From contig AP031358.1 in assembly GCA_037833965.1 (NCBI GenBank), forward strand, positions 1,682,001 to 1,746,000: a stretch of 64,000 bases of DNA, written 5' to 3'. The notes below the pieces were generated by a model. It was not told the origin of the DNA. It saw only the letters and a list, made by a program, of their open reading frames with translations, and searched no databases. Numbering within the stretch: the first letter of the stretch is position 1; every line of letters begins with the position of its first letter. The position numbers and the translations under genes were made by a program. Below are positions 1 to 11,325 of the stretch, piece by piece. Source of the DNA: Marchantia polymorpha subsp. ruderalis. Taxonomy: Eukaryota; Streptophyta; Marchantiopsida; Marchantiales; Marchantiaceae.

Positions 1-533
1 AGGAGGGAATTCGCGAGGCTGGCTTCGCGGGGAAATTGTTGCAGGCCCGGTCGATGATTATCGCCCCGGGACGAGAGATGATTCGAGGCGGTGAAGGACG
101 AGCGCTTTAACTGAAGAATTTTCCGTTGCAGAAGCAGGCCCGCCTTCTGTTACGAGGCTTGAAGCTTGTAACCGTTTGCGTGGCTCAACCACGCGGGAGA
201 GCGCGGGCGAAAACCAGGCTCGGATCTCTCGCTGAAGATGAACGTCCCGAGAACATGGAAGGGATGGTCAGCGGCTTCCGGTTCACGTTACCCTAGACGA
301 TGATGAGAGACGGACGAGGATCGAGGATCGAGGCAGGTTCCATGGGACTGATGCAGTCGCGCTAGTCTCGGACCAGAGCAGGAAAGGGAAGGGAAGGGAA
401 GGGAGGGGAGGGGAGGGCTCGTGCTGGTGCTTGTGGGATATGGCAGATCGTCGGCTCGGCGAGGTCGAGGTTAAGCTTGAGATTGAGGTCGAGGTGGAGG
501 TCGAGGGTGGTCCGGAGTGACAGACGCATCGCG
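1..533. other. Upstream region and probable 5' leader of the first gene
   Basis: No supported coding exon. From about 300 onward the + strand is rich in GA and TCGAGG repeats, which looks like a transcribed leader of the gene whose first ATG is at 534. Longer frames reaching upstream of 534 depend on TTG starts and were not used. Confidence 0.4.
385..417 (+). repeat. GGGAA/GGGGA purine tract (G-quadruplex type)
   Basis: Seven closely spaced runs of three or four G on the + strand separated by one or two A. The tract lies about 120 bases before the ATG at 534, so it is probably in the promoter or leader. Quadruplex formation is inferred from base pattern only. Confidence 0.6.
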
Positions 534-2825
534 ATGAGCTCCTCGGGTGATGGCAAGACGCCGTGCCCTCACGATCACCAACATGACTTCAAGAAGGAGA
601 TCGAGGAGAGTATCCGCCGCTGCGAGCAGCTTCTGTCCATCGACCCGCCCATCCTGTACCATGCGACATGCCTCGAAGGTTCTTGCCTTGACATTGTAGC
701 ATTCGAGAATTGCTCGCCCCCGATCTATCTACGACTCGACCGATCGAGGTCGGCGTCGAGTGCTAGTTTGTGATCCTCGTGGTCAGAGCTGGCGGGGTTC
801 CCATCCTCTCCGGGAAAGGATAGGAACCTAGTGAAACTGTCTTCAGTATGCCATGTCACCGTCCACACCGATGGTTGCTGATTAGTCTCTAAACCCTCGG
901 ATTCTTCCCTAGTTTATGCTATCCTAACTCCATTGCAATTCTGGCTTCGCTGCTCAGTCCAAAACCTCCGCAATGTACAAGACCACCTTCCTTCGTTGGC
1001 TCGCTTTTAGCCCAATCTTTTAATCCTTGGGCTGGAAAGCTGAGCAGTGATATCGACTGCCTATTCTCTCCGCATGCAGAATTGCTGTGACACATTCATG
1101 ATCAAAGACAAACCTAAATCGTGCAATTTTGTAGTCGACCTAGGACCTTGCTTTATCATTTATGCGCGATGTCGGGAGACAGAGACTGATGAAGAGATTA
1201 ATTGACCCGTAGGTAAGAACAGCACCGGCAGCAGAAGGAGCTCGAGATCGTCGGGGAAGACAGGGAGCGGAATCAGTAGAGCAGAGCCCAGCGCGATCAG
1301 CAGCGGGGATTATGATGAGAGCTCGGGAGAAATTGATCCCGAGTGGAGGAAGAACATGGGCTTGCTCATCAATCTACAAGACGGCAACGTCACCACGGTC
1401 ACGCCCATAGCAGCGGACGAGGAGGTGGTCATCGGAACGCCTGTCGACGAGGAAGGCAACCCTCCTGACGAAAGGGTCGAGACGGAATACAACTTCAGCT
1501 TCGACGAATCGAAGGGCTCGTCGAGATCGGGCACGGTTCCACAGTCCATCAGCATCACGACGAGGACGGTGACGCGTGAGAGCAGATCCGACATCACCAG
1601 CGAGTCTGAAGACTGGAACTATGACGCCGTGGGGCCGACTCGCTCCCCGTCTTCCTCCGCCAGTGGCATGGGCAGCAAGTCCTCGTCCAGATCCAAAATC
1701 CCGAGCCACTCCTCATCCAAATCCAAGCCTCGTTCGCCCGCTTCTTACAAATCCAAATCCCCGGGATCTTCTCCCTCTTCCAGAACCAAAAGCTCCAACA
1801 CTTTGTCTAAATCCAAGAGCGGATCAGGCTCTGCCTCAGTAACGGGGTCAGAGCTCAGTGGGTTACTGCCACCCGACGATCCTCGTGATTTAGATGTGGA
1901 AAGCGACAGATACTCTGAAGCTGCGAGTGGAAGCGTGACGAGGTCAGAGCGGGAGCTAGCACGCGCAAGACAGAGCAGGGAAAGGGAAAGGTCGAATCTG
2001 GAGCTGCTGAGTCGCGCGTCAGGAGGGGAATTCGATGAGACGGTTTCTCGAAGAGAAGAGGGAGATTACGAAGTAGTGACGACGGAAAGATGTGCAACAT
2101 TTCCTCGCCACCGAGGGTCACCATCGCCTCCTTCCTCTCCACATTCTTCCATCTCCATACGGAAGGGCATGAGTCCGCCCAAAACCCCGAGGTCCAGAAG
2201 CCCAAAGAGCCCCAGAGCCGAGCCAGAACCGAACCGAATTCTGCTTGATACCTTGAGCTTCTCCTTCAACACCCCGCAACCGTACACTGACAATTGGGAG
2301 TGGGTCGGAGAGTGCTCCGGCCTCAAGGCAGACAGACATCGATTTGAAGGTAAACGAAAAAAAATTCCACCACTAACCATTTCATCGACACACTCTTCAC
2401 AGTTACTGCCTGCAAGAACCATGACATACACATACAATGCTGAAAGTAGCATGAAATGCCTTAAACCCAGAAAGAACAATCTACAAAAATGCCATGCTCG
2501 ACCGCTCGATGCGTGCTTCACTTCAGCTCGTAGTGAGCTGAAGCGTGGAACTCGGATAGTGATAATCTTCTCATTTAATCCCCATGTGCACAACTTCTCT
2601 CGAAGAACGCACGAAGCTACGCGTGAAACACCTTCAATTCAAAGAAATTGTTGATCCACCGAAAGGCTCAGCATTGTGCAGAGCACAGAAGATGCCTCGG
2701 GCGATCAGACAGACCTGAATCGTTTGTTTGTCAAAGAGTCAGATAGTACGCGGGAGTGGCTGCTCTGGATCAAAACGTCCATCAATTCCTTCCAAATTGA
2801 CCGCAGTGTACGGCCAAATCTGTAG
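534..2825 (+). CDS. Uncharacterised Ser/Arg-rich low-complexity protein
   Basis: I do not recognise this protein. Exon 1 is 534-748 (phase 2 donor AG|GTCGGC) and exon 2 is 1223-2349 (acceptor AACAG), which joins in frame. Exon 1 codes a compact start with a CPHDHQHD His/Cys cluster and a charged helix. Exon 2 begins with an acidic/hydrophobic part (NMGLLINLQDGNV), then a long SKSKS/SRSKS/SPKSPR tract with an RSERELARARQSRERER stretch, and ends with more ordered sequence rich in W and F (NTPQPYTDNWEWVGE). The last exon is unsettled. The donor at 2350 is phase 1, but the best open segment downstream (2672/2682 to a stop at 2823-2825, containing REWLLWIKTSINSF) fits phase 0 or 2. A shorter ending at about 2720 is possible. 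Disordered SR-type composition suggests phosphorylation or RNA/cytoskeletal binding, but no domain supports a function. Confidence 0.55.
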
Positions 2826-2976
2826 CCCTAATATCCTCCCTTGATGTCCCCGCGGAGACAAAATTTGCCGTAGAAAGGATCGCAAGATTGCTCCGTGAGT
2901 GTGACCCAAATTCCTCCGACCTAGAAAGAAGCTAAATTGAGAATGCGGAATGGCGTGCGAGTCTCGGGCGTTCGAT

Positions 2977-3468
2977 CTAGGAGCTCATGAAGGACGGGAG
3001 GCCGCCCTCGCCTGTCGAGGGATCAAAGGTGCGCTCCAACACATGCTCTTTGAGAGTGTCCTTGGTCCCGGGCTTGACAGGAAGGAGCGTCCTCCTCTCC
3101 TTCAAAATGTCGGGACGAGGAATGACACTCCCGGAGGATGTGCCCCCCGTGGTCACGCGGACTTTGCTGCCATCCGCCAGGTATCGAAAGATCACCCGAA
3201 CGGGCGAACTAGTCACCGGATCGATGTGCTGCAGTTTGGAGACGTGAATGGGGGATTCCATGGTGACAATTCCTCCCGGATTCTCGCCTCTTCCTTTGAT
3301 GTGCTTCTTGACCAGATTTTTCCCCTCGATGTACACCTTGTTCTTCGACCGCAAAACCTGCTGCACCTTCCCGGTCTGTCCCTTGTCCTTGCCCCCCATG
3401 ATCATCACCGTATCTCCGCGCAAAATTCTCCAGTGCTTGAACACCTGCTGCGCCGCTTTCCACCCCAT
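2977..3468 (-). CDS. Mitochondrial-type ribosomal protein uL24 (KOW domain)
   Basis: A 163-residue intronless protein starting MGWKAAQQVFKHWRILRGD. This is close to plant mitochondrial-type L24 proteins such as the Arabidopsis KOW protein At5g23535, compared from memory. The KOW segment (about residues 15-45, with MGGKDKGQTGKV) contacts 23S-type rRNA. It is followed by the family's GKNLVKKHIK, HVSKLQHIDPVT and SGSVIPRPDILK motifs. uL24 is an early assembly protein of the large subunit near the peptide exit tunnel. The MGWK methionine was chosen because it matches the family start; the open frame runs 30 codons further upstream without a good ATG. No strong presequence is visible, so organelle location rests on family resemblance. 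The gene converges on the Ser/Arg-rich gene and diverges from the repeat-protein gene at 4.2 kb. Confidence 0.9.
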   Translation of the reverse strand: MGWKAAQQVFKHWRILRGDTVMIMGGKDKGQTGKVQQVLRSKNKVYIEGKNLVKKHIKGRGENPGGIVTMESPIHVSKLQHIDPVTSSPVRVIFRYLADGSKVRVTTGGTSSGSVIPRPDILKERRTLLPVKPGTKDTLKEHVLERTFDPSTGEGGLPSFMSS

Positions 3469-4196
3469 CTTTCTCCTGCCCGCAGCAAGAAGAAGCTCAA
3501 ATCTCCCTCCCTCCGCTCGAGACGTCCACCGCCTGCAAACCTCACAGAATATCTGCAAACCCCTCTCCCTGTCGATTGCAGTAGCGCTCTTCCCTGGCCT
3601 AAAGTCTCATCTAAACCCTTGTCCCACTCTGCTTCCCACTGATGGCGCTAACGAACATCACTTGCAGGTCTTCCACATCCCGTACTCTGATTTAAGCTGT
3701 CGTCCGCTCCGGTCGACTCCAATCTGCTCACACGGTGCAGAGGATTCTCAAGGGAATGTATTCTCCTTGAGCTCGTCCGGACGCCGCGGGCCAACTGCTG
3801 GCCGGCCCCACCACCACTAGGGCTCAGGGGAGGACAGGTCCTTCCTTCTAAGTCTGTCGCTCTGGGTGTGACACCAGTTGGGTGCTGCTGAGTTCCCTCC
3901 GAACAGATGAAGGTCGCTGGTGTACCTTCTTAGTTAGGACGGTCGCTTGAACTAGGAGGGCATTGTCAAAGATTGCTGCTGATTAAAGTTGAAAACAACA
4001 GAAGCTATTGTCAAAGCAGCTTCAAGGAGGGAAATCAGAAAAGTGGATGCAATGTCGACCATTCTAGAAAGTTTCTAAGGCCTCGCTCCAAAAGAGATTC
4101 ATTCTGAGAAGTGATCCGTTCTAAATATCAAAGAGTGAAACTAGAAGACTTTCTGCTCCTCTTCGGAAGCTGCCAGTATGCAGTAGTAGCTCTTAG
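3469..4196. promoter_or_regulatory. Divergent intergenic region between uL24 and the repeat-protein gene
   Basis: About 730 bases separate the uL24 start codon (- strand) from the first exon I can support for the + strand repeat gene. It must hold the uL24 promoter and leader, and probably the promoter and any first exon of the + strand gene. Several short frames exist but none has a convincing ATG joined to a phase-0 donor. No TATA box or known operator was picked out. Confidence 0.4.
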
Positions 4197-7100
4197 TGCC
4201 TGCGTAGAGGACAACAAAAGACAGTGGATGAAAATGAGATCAAAGACGGTACTGCTTTTCAACCTGGGAAGAACAGAAATGGTGCCTAAGACCTCCTTCG
4301 TCGTGGCATTGTGAATCAGGTGCCGTGGTCGAGGAAAACCTCGACATGGTTAATGGCAGGCCACCCAATCGACCGATGCAAGGAGGGGATGGCATGCAGA
4401 AGCGATTCAAGGTACCCCCGCCCCCCGACCCTATTCCCTACCCCTAAAATGCAAAGCTCAAACGCCTCTCTTGCATCCATATACTCCAGAACCCAAGGGC
4501 ATCTAACCTGAAACCCGATCCATTGCAAGAGTCTCCCTCACATGCTTGTCCTCCATCTGGCTCGGCCGATCACAGGTCCATGGCAGAACGAGGGTGGTGA
4601 AAGGGACAATGAGTGATAGCAGAAAATCTCCCGGAGCTATGGTACGTCCACGATCCTCAACCTCGATCTAAATCTACGCATTCCCTTCGTATTGCTAGAT
4701 CTGCCCGGTACAAGTTCAGGATGAGTTACTATGGTAGTCCATAAGCCCAGGATATCATTAAAGCTCTGGATCAAGGTAGTGGTTTATTGCCAGCGTGTTT
4801 GTTGACCACTATGTTTGCCAGCGAGGAGGTCGAGTTGGAGGAGGTGGTCAGCTGGGCGCTAACGCCATAGCATATCCAAGTGGAAAGGCCTCGGGTTCAA
4901 CGGTGAGCACCGACAGCAGAACTTCATCTTCATATCCCACATCTGAGTGCATGCCAAATGTTTCAAGGCCTCAATCTGGTGAGGGTGGTGTCAACTTCAT
5001 TCTCAGGCTCTGACCGATCATTCCCGTTCGAATCTGCAGGCAAGGTTACGTCATCTGTCAAAGCCTCGCACCGACCTTTACCAGAAGCTTGCCCACACCA
5101 GAGCTCAGCTCGAAGAGGAGCATATGTCGGAATGCTCGTTCAAGGTACAAGAAACTCGACTCAAAGATTGCTATTGAATATGATTGCGAGAGATATTTAT
5201 TCCCCTCAGCCCAGAGGGAAGTGAGGGGGGAGAGTCCTTTTGCTGATCTTACAACCAGTTTTGGACATTGGGTAACCCACAGGTTTGGGCTATGAGGTAT
5301 TCGGAAGTCCTCGTCCAAATAAACTTCTCACAGAAAACTGACAACAAGTACCAATGTCATTTTTCCAGCAATTGATGAATTACAAAATCATTGTAAGAGG
5401 CATTAATGACTATGGGCAGAACTTTACCAATTCTGTTCGAAAGTTCGTTACCTGTTCACTGATTACCTATAGAGTTGTAGGTGCAATATCAGCAATGCAG
5501 CTTACTCAAAAATAAACGTAAACTGAACAAAAGCGGAGAGTGAAGAGTAAGTAAGTAGAGACAAATGAAAGCCATAACCATAAACATAGAACACGCTTGA
5601 GACTGAAGAGGAAGGACCCGTAGGCTTCGTCTACAACTTCGGTTTCTCCCAACTAACGAGTTGACAATGTCCGTATCAACTGCAGCCAAGAGTTGGGAGA
5701 AGGCCAGATCCACAGTCGCAGTATTCAGCCCCATTGATACATCGAGTTACCGGCATTGAGAAACGAGTGGATTTGAGGAAAAGGGTCAGCTTTACTCTGC
5801 ATCGGATATTCTCTTGCTGGAGTCGGGGTTATGATACATGGATTTACTGGCCAGAAATATTATTTCGAAAATTTATGCTTTCACTTAGACCATAGTTTGT
5901 GCACTGGCACTCCCATTCAATCGATTCACAGTCTCTTGCTCCTCGAACACTTCGGTCCACGTCATACCAAACCTTCAGTGTGGCACGCCGATTGAGAACT
6001 GAAGGTTTCAGACAATTGACTGCGGTCTGATGCGTCGTAATCGTGATGATCCCAGGCGAGAAAAGTGATCGAGAAGGAAGAACTGGACCAATGCTCTTTC
6101 TGGCCACAGATTAATTCCAACCCTGAGTATCTGGACTTGAATCAGTACAAGCCGATTGAAGAACGTTCCTTGGAGTATCAGGTTTGGCTCAAAAAGGGGC
6201 ATGATTCACTTGCTTCTGGTCTGTGCTTTCTGTGTTTTGATTCAGTCCATATCAAAAACAAATCTCAGCACACTTAATCTGATAACCACAACTATGCTTG
6301 GGCCCGCGGTGGTCTTACTGTCAGTCTTCCTTCGTGACCACTGCAGAGAAGGCGAGAGGCCAAAATTGCCATGGCGAGAGCTATGGAAGATCAGCAGAAA
6401 GGACTCACTTTCAGGCCCGAAATCAATCCAAATTCCATTAAGATTTTCAAGCAAGTGAGAAAATCACCTTGATTCAGGATCGGCTGCCTCTTGAGTTCTT
6501 CTGCTCTGCCCTCGTAAGGCGGGACAATTTCATGCTGAAAAATAGTTTAGTATGGATGTGGATTTCTTACGCGATGGGGGCAAATTCTACCACAGTCGGT
6601 CCAGTTTATTGGTAAATTAAAGTACTGCAGTAGGAACTCTTTAGGACACCGCACGGACGCAGTCCATGTCATAAGTGGCCGTGCGACAGTGAAACCAACT
6701 TTCTCCTCTGCATAGGCCACATACAGCACTTGAGTTCAATGCATGCCACAGAAAACACTCACCGTGGGAATGTTTAGCGCTCTTGTTGAGAGTTTTCACT
6801 CAAACTGATACTGTCACAGACAGGTTTGGAGACTATCAACGTCGCGGACAGACTAACAGCCATGGGTTCCTTACACAACGACAACAAAAATGCGGCGGTG
6901 AGATTCGTGAAAACGGGATGACGATATTTAATCAGATAGAATGCAATGTCATTATTCCACAAGAATCCTTTATTGTGTCAGAGTTTATAAGGTCCCTCGA
7001 TTCTTTTGTGTTCTGTAGGCAAACTGGTTTGGACCTTAAGATCTGCACTAACTTCAAGAGCTACACGATGGGCAATACTTCACTGTTTTCCTGGAACAGG

Positions 7101-10100
7101 CAAGGACTCTCCCAAAGGATGAGTGTACCTTCACTCCAGAAATCAACAGCAACACGGATCTGATCATACGATCATCAAAATTGCTCGAAGGATGTACTCC
7201 TGATTTCTTCTCGAGGCAGCAGTACTGGCTGCAACGATTGGAAATGAGAAAGGTAGGTTCCTCTGAGCTTTCACCAGTGAAGCCGAGGCACCGGCATCTA
7301 TTATACCGTATTCAGCAGATCTTGATATGAACAATCAAATTGAAGAGAAGAAGAATTCAAGCCCCAACTTCACCTCTCAAATACCTGAAACTTAATATCT
7401 CTGTACACACTTTTGTCCTCACTATATTAGTTTCCATGGAAACCGAGGTATTTCCAATGAAGCAAAGACGCAAAGCTGCAGCTCTGCGTTTCTGCAGACA
7501 TGTCTCTTGGTGTGGGTGAAGATGGTCCAAATAGAGGGTTCAGTGGACAGAGTTAAAGAGGTAGCATCCATGAACCACAAACGTGGGTTGTAAGCAACAA
7601 CAGGTCCTTTTGTTCACTCGGACAAGAACAGATCTTACTCAATGTCCAAAATACGTTTTCCAATGCAAGCTTGCAGAAAGCGAAGGAGCAAGAGATGCAA
7701 AATGAACTGTCTTTCAAACCGAATATTGACTCCAATTCGGATGCGATACTGAAGACATCCCCCATCCGTGAAATTTTGGATCAGCCACTCGAGCAAAGAG
7801 TAGATCGACTTTACCAACGGGACACCGAACGTCGAAAGCATATTCGACGGAAAATTTCTGTAAGTGACGGCTGTTCAAATCATAATCAACACTCAATCGT
7901 AGACCACCTAAACTCATTACACCTCACCCAATGTTCCATGTTCCTGATTGCAGAAATTTACGTGTGTTTTCCATCGTCTGTCTCCGCGCAGGAAGCATAC
8001 TACGCCCAGTTCACTCATTCGCCATCAATCGATCACACTTCTCGACTGCTGGGCGGTTCTTCGACTGCATACGAACTTTTCAAGGTAATCCAGCCAATGC
8101 TGTAAATGCTGCTGTGTGTAAATTTATGTTTCCTAATGATTACATTTACGGAGTTTTCTACAAAGGCCAAAACAAAACTCCGATTCTGTTGAGCTGTCAT
8201 GATCATGTCATGTCCATCCTGTTGAACATATGACGTCGAATCTGGTATCCGGTAATTGAGACCTGTCTCAATCTCACTGGAGGTCGGTAAGTGATGGCTC
8301 AAGTTTGCAAGGTGCCTGCAGAACGAAAAAGGTCATAAAACGCGGGAGCGAATCAAATCGGTTTTACAGGATAATTTCGAGAAGAACCATCCTTTTCGAC
8401 CGAAGGTACGTACTGTAGTGCAATTCGAGCACTATCTGTATTAGCAGATTGTCACTGCTCTGTAACCCCCAGTGAGAATCCTTCTAATCCGCTGAAGTTT
8501 GCAAAGTCAACACCTCCATCTGCTTTGTCAATTCCCTTAAAAGAATTAGTCATCCAATTCCAAACAGCAGCGACAAGTCGGGAGTTGGAGACACACAAAA
8601 ACCTCGTACCTTGGCATCATCGGTACAGTATGTCACAGGCGATCTATAAAGCTCTCAGACGAGGTCCTCATAACAATTAAACTCATGTTGTCCAAAGTTT
8701 AACTTGTGTTTAGCGTTGTTCACTGAAATCCTTATTCAGTTTCAGAATTTTTTCCGTTGGCTTCAGAAGTGCCTAGATTTCCGATGCATAACAATTTTTC
8801 AAAGTTACAAGAATCTCCAATCTTCCCAGAATGTTCATCTGAGGCCTTGGTGACCACCCCGAGAGCTAATCAGATTTGTAACTTACAACCTGTATTAGAA
8901 CAAGATGGCGCTAATTACCTCTAGCTGTTAGAATCTGTCTGTGGATTGAAGCATGTTGAATTCCAGATGAACAGATCAAGGAGCATCGAAAAAATCAGAC
9001 AAGACATGAAGGTGACCCATGAACTAAAGTTCATACAAGGAACAGACACCTTCCGAGCGCTCAGATGAATGATAAGACGAAGCCTTTAACTCGAGTTAAT
9101 GCACTATCAAATGACCACAGTCTGAGCAATCACTATGCTTTTTGTTAAAGAGTAGCAAATGTTTCAACTCTGCAGGTTAAATTTTACTTGCTGGAGTGTC
9201 GCCTCTTCACTTACAAACGGTCCTTACCACATAGGTCTCCCAGAAGTTCACATACAAAATTAAGGTGACAAATCACGAATAGGAGAAGGAGAAAAAATAA
9301 TAACACCGCACCAATCATATGCCAGTTAGATGCTTTTCTGAGGATTTATTTCACAGTAGCCTATCTATGAGTTCGATTCTGCTATGTTTTTTTATTGTCG
9401 CAAGAACCTTGGACTTGTCCACTTCTTGGCTTCTGGGAAACACAAATCTCAGTCTCCCGACCATAGCCAGAAAGATAACAAGGATGAACGGAACGAAATG
9501 ATATATTTCCTTACAAATGCTCTTATAATGTGAACCGGAGTATGTTGTTGAAGTTTTACTTATCAATGGATTTTCGTCGCCCTTTTAACAATTTTGAAGC
9601 TCTCATTTCCTGTCTTGTGTGTGGTCTTCTCGCGACGGTAAATGTCGTTAAAAAACAGCACAGGTCATTCGAGAATGTAGGCGTACCATTAGTCAATCTG
9701 GAGTTGACTAGTCATATATAGACTTAACTCTATCATTCTCGTGGCGTAAGTCAAAGAAGGATACCACGTACTTACACTGCTCTGCTCGCTTGTCTTCCTG
9801 CTCAGTTGATATCCAACGGGGCACGCAGGCCAAGCGCAGACAAAATGGAAGATATGTTACATCGGCGTCGACAATTTCGTCTGGTGTGATCAATACAACA
9901 ACCCCAGTTCTTGATGCAGAAGTTGAAGGAATGCAAAAGTTTTGCCAAAGATGTGTCTACAAGTTTGACTACTGTATACGTGTGAATGTGAATGTATTTG
10001 AGGAATCTTTCTTTCAAAGACACAATTATTGGCTGGAAGCTTGTGAACATATAATACAGAGGACCATGCAAGGACCTGCAAATGTGCTCGTACTCATCCT

Positions 10101-11325
10101 TATCGGCTGCAGGAGAAGGCACGGGTCTTGGAGGAGATGAAGGTGATACGAGAGCTTCAAGAATTCAAAGAATGCACATTCAAGCCTCAGGTGAATAGAG
10201 CACCGCCAAAGGATCAAGAACCAGTGATGGTCAAAGGCCTGGGAAGATTTCTGGAGCTTCAGGACTTGGCCAAGCAGATGAAGAAGGATCAGGAGGAATG
10301 GGAGAGAAAGATCTTCTACCAGCATGTACGTTTCACGTCCCTGATTCCATCGACCTATATGTTATGCATGGCACCCGATTCTGCAAAATATTTTAAACTC
10401 CCCGGGTGTTGCCCCACATCTTCAGCATATCTCCATCAGCCTTGCCACCACTGCCACATAAGGTTTTGATTTCTTGCGAAAGACCAGACACACGGACTCA
10501 CAATCTTGTCAAAGGGATGTTCCACTGGGAGCGACTTGTGTCAAGTTACCACGTCGCTCTCAGGGTTGCACCGTTGCAATCTCCAGGGTCCTACATGGGC
10601 CGGGGATTTCAAGCCATACAACGAAAGGGAGATAGAAATCATGATGACAGAGTGTAGCTGACTCCGGAGTACATGTCTTGCAAACAGGTATACGCGCTGC
10701 CGAAGAGACAATATACCATTCCCAAGCCCTTCTCCTTCGCACACAGGCTTACTAAATCCTACTCCGCCAGGCAGCAGAAAGAGGAACGTCGCACCGGTTG
10801 CACGGTCCGCTTCCTATTCCACAACAAGGTCAAGGAACGAAGGTGCGCTCCATATCTGAAAGCCCTAGCCATGACTGCGAGGGTTGGCTGACCGTAACAT
10901 ATGAAAGAAGAATAAAAATTTTTTAAAAGGAATAGTCTATCGTCATCGAATAACTCGACTCCAAGAATTCCAAGAACGATCCCACCCAGAACTACTTGAC
11001 GAAGGCTTCAGGGTTAGAGGAATTTCCAAACGAGTCTTTTTGATGTCGATCATTTCTACACCTTTTCCATCCGCCCTTACCGCGATGGCTGCCAAACTGC
11101 TGACAGCATTTTCGGGAACATTCATTACAGCATTTTTGCCGCGATTAACGATCACGGGTGCTGTGTGTTGCATTTGCAAGCAGTGAGTTCGTGGACTTCT
11201 ACGAGGCGTCCCATCCGACGCCCAAGAACCCGAAGTGGAAAGATGTCACCAGATGGCTGAAGCCCGAGGACGATCCACGCTTTAATCCGGCCGACGTTCA
11301 GAACGATCTCTCGTTTTCAGCGTAG
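4197..11325 (+). CDS. Multi-exon F-x-P-x-[I/V] repeat protein, probable cilium/centriole-associated
   Basis: Unnamed. Exons deduced: 4197-4248, 4320-4411, 4576-4641, 4822-4902, 5007-5144, 5686-5784, 6056-6181, 6347-6454, 6820-6897, 7100-7252, 7677-7859, 7992-8084, 8322-8405, 8507-8605, 8967-9011, 9806-9883, 10113-10325, 10688-10842, 11184-11325. Joined in order, the protein repeats a unit in which a basic helix leads into C-[ST]-F-x-P-x-[I/V]-[N/D]: SECSFKPRV, QCSFWPQIN, LTFRPEIN, CTFTPEINSN, LSFKPNIDSN, CTFKPQVN. Short R-L helices such as EQRVDRLYQRDTERRK lie between. The C-terminus has a GLGRFLELQDLAKQMKKDQE helix, then a TIPKPFSFAHR motif, ending at a TAG at 11323. Such repeats occur in conserved proteins of flagellated eukaryotes (general recollection), so a role in the sperm axoneme or basal body is inferred. 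The 5' end is missing: no ATG precedes 4197 in frame, and the first in-frame ATG is near 4347. Exons around 8507-9011 and 9806-9883 are least certain. Confidence 0.7.

Noticed and set aside
2950-3820. Long + strand frames across uL24
   Set aside because: Antisense shadows; the minus strand gives a clear KOW-domain protein.
5023-5036. GTTCGAATC resembling a tRNA T-loop
   Set aside because: No cloverleaf around it; it is inside a coding exon of the repeat gene.
8406-8507. A 35-base intron that would join the exon ending FRPK to a longer downstream frame
   Set aside because: Too short for a plant intron; the acceptor at 8506 gives a 101-base intron in the same frame from a strong donor.
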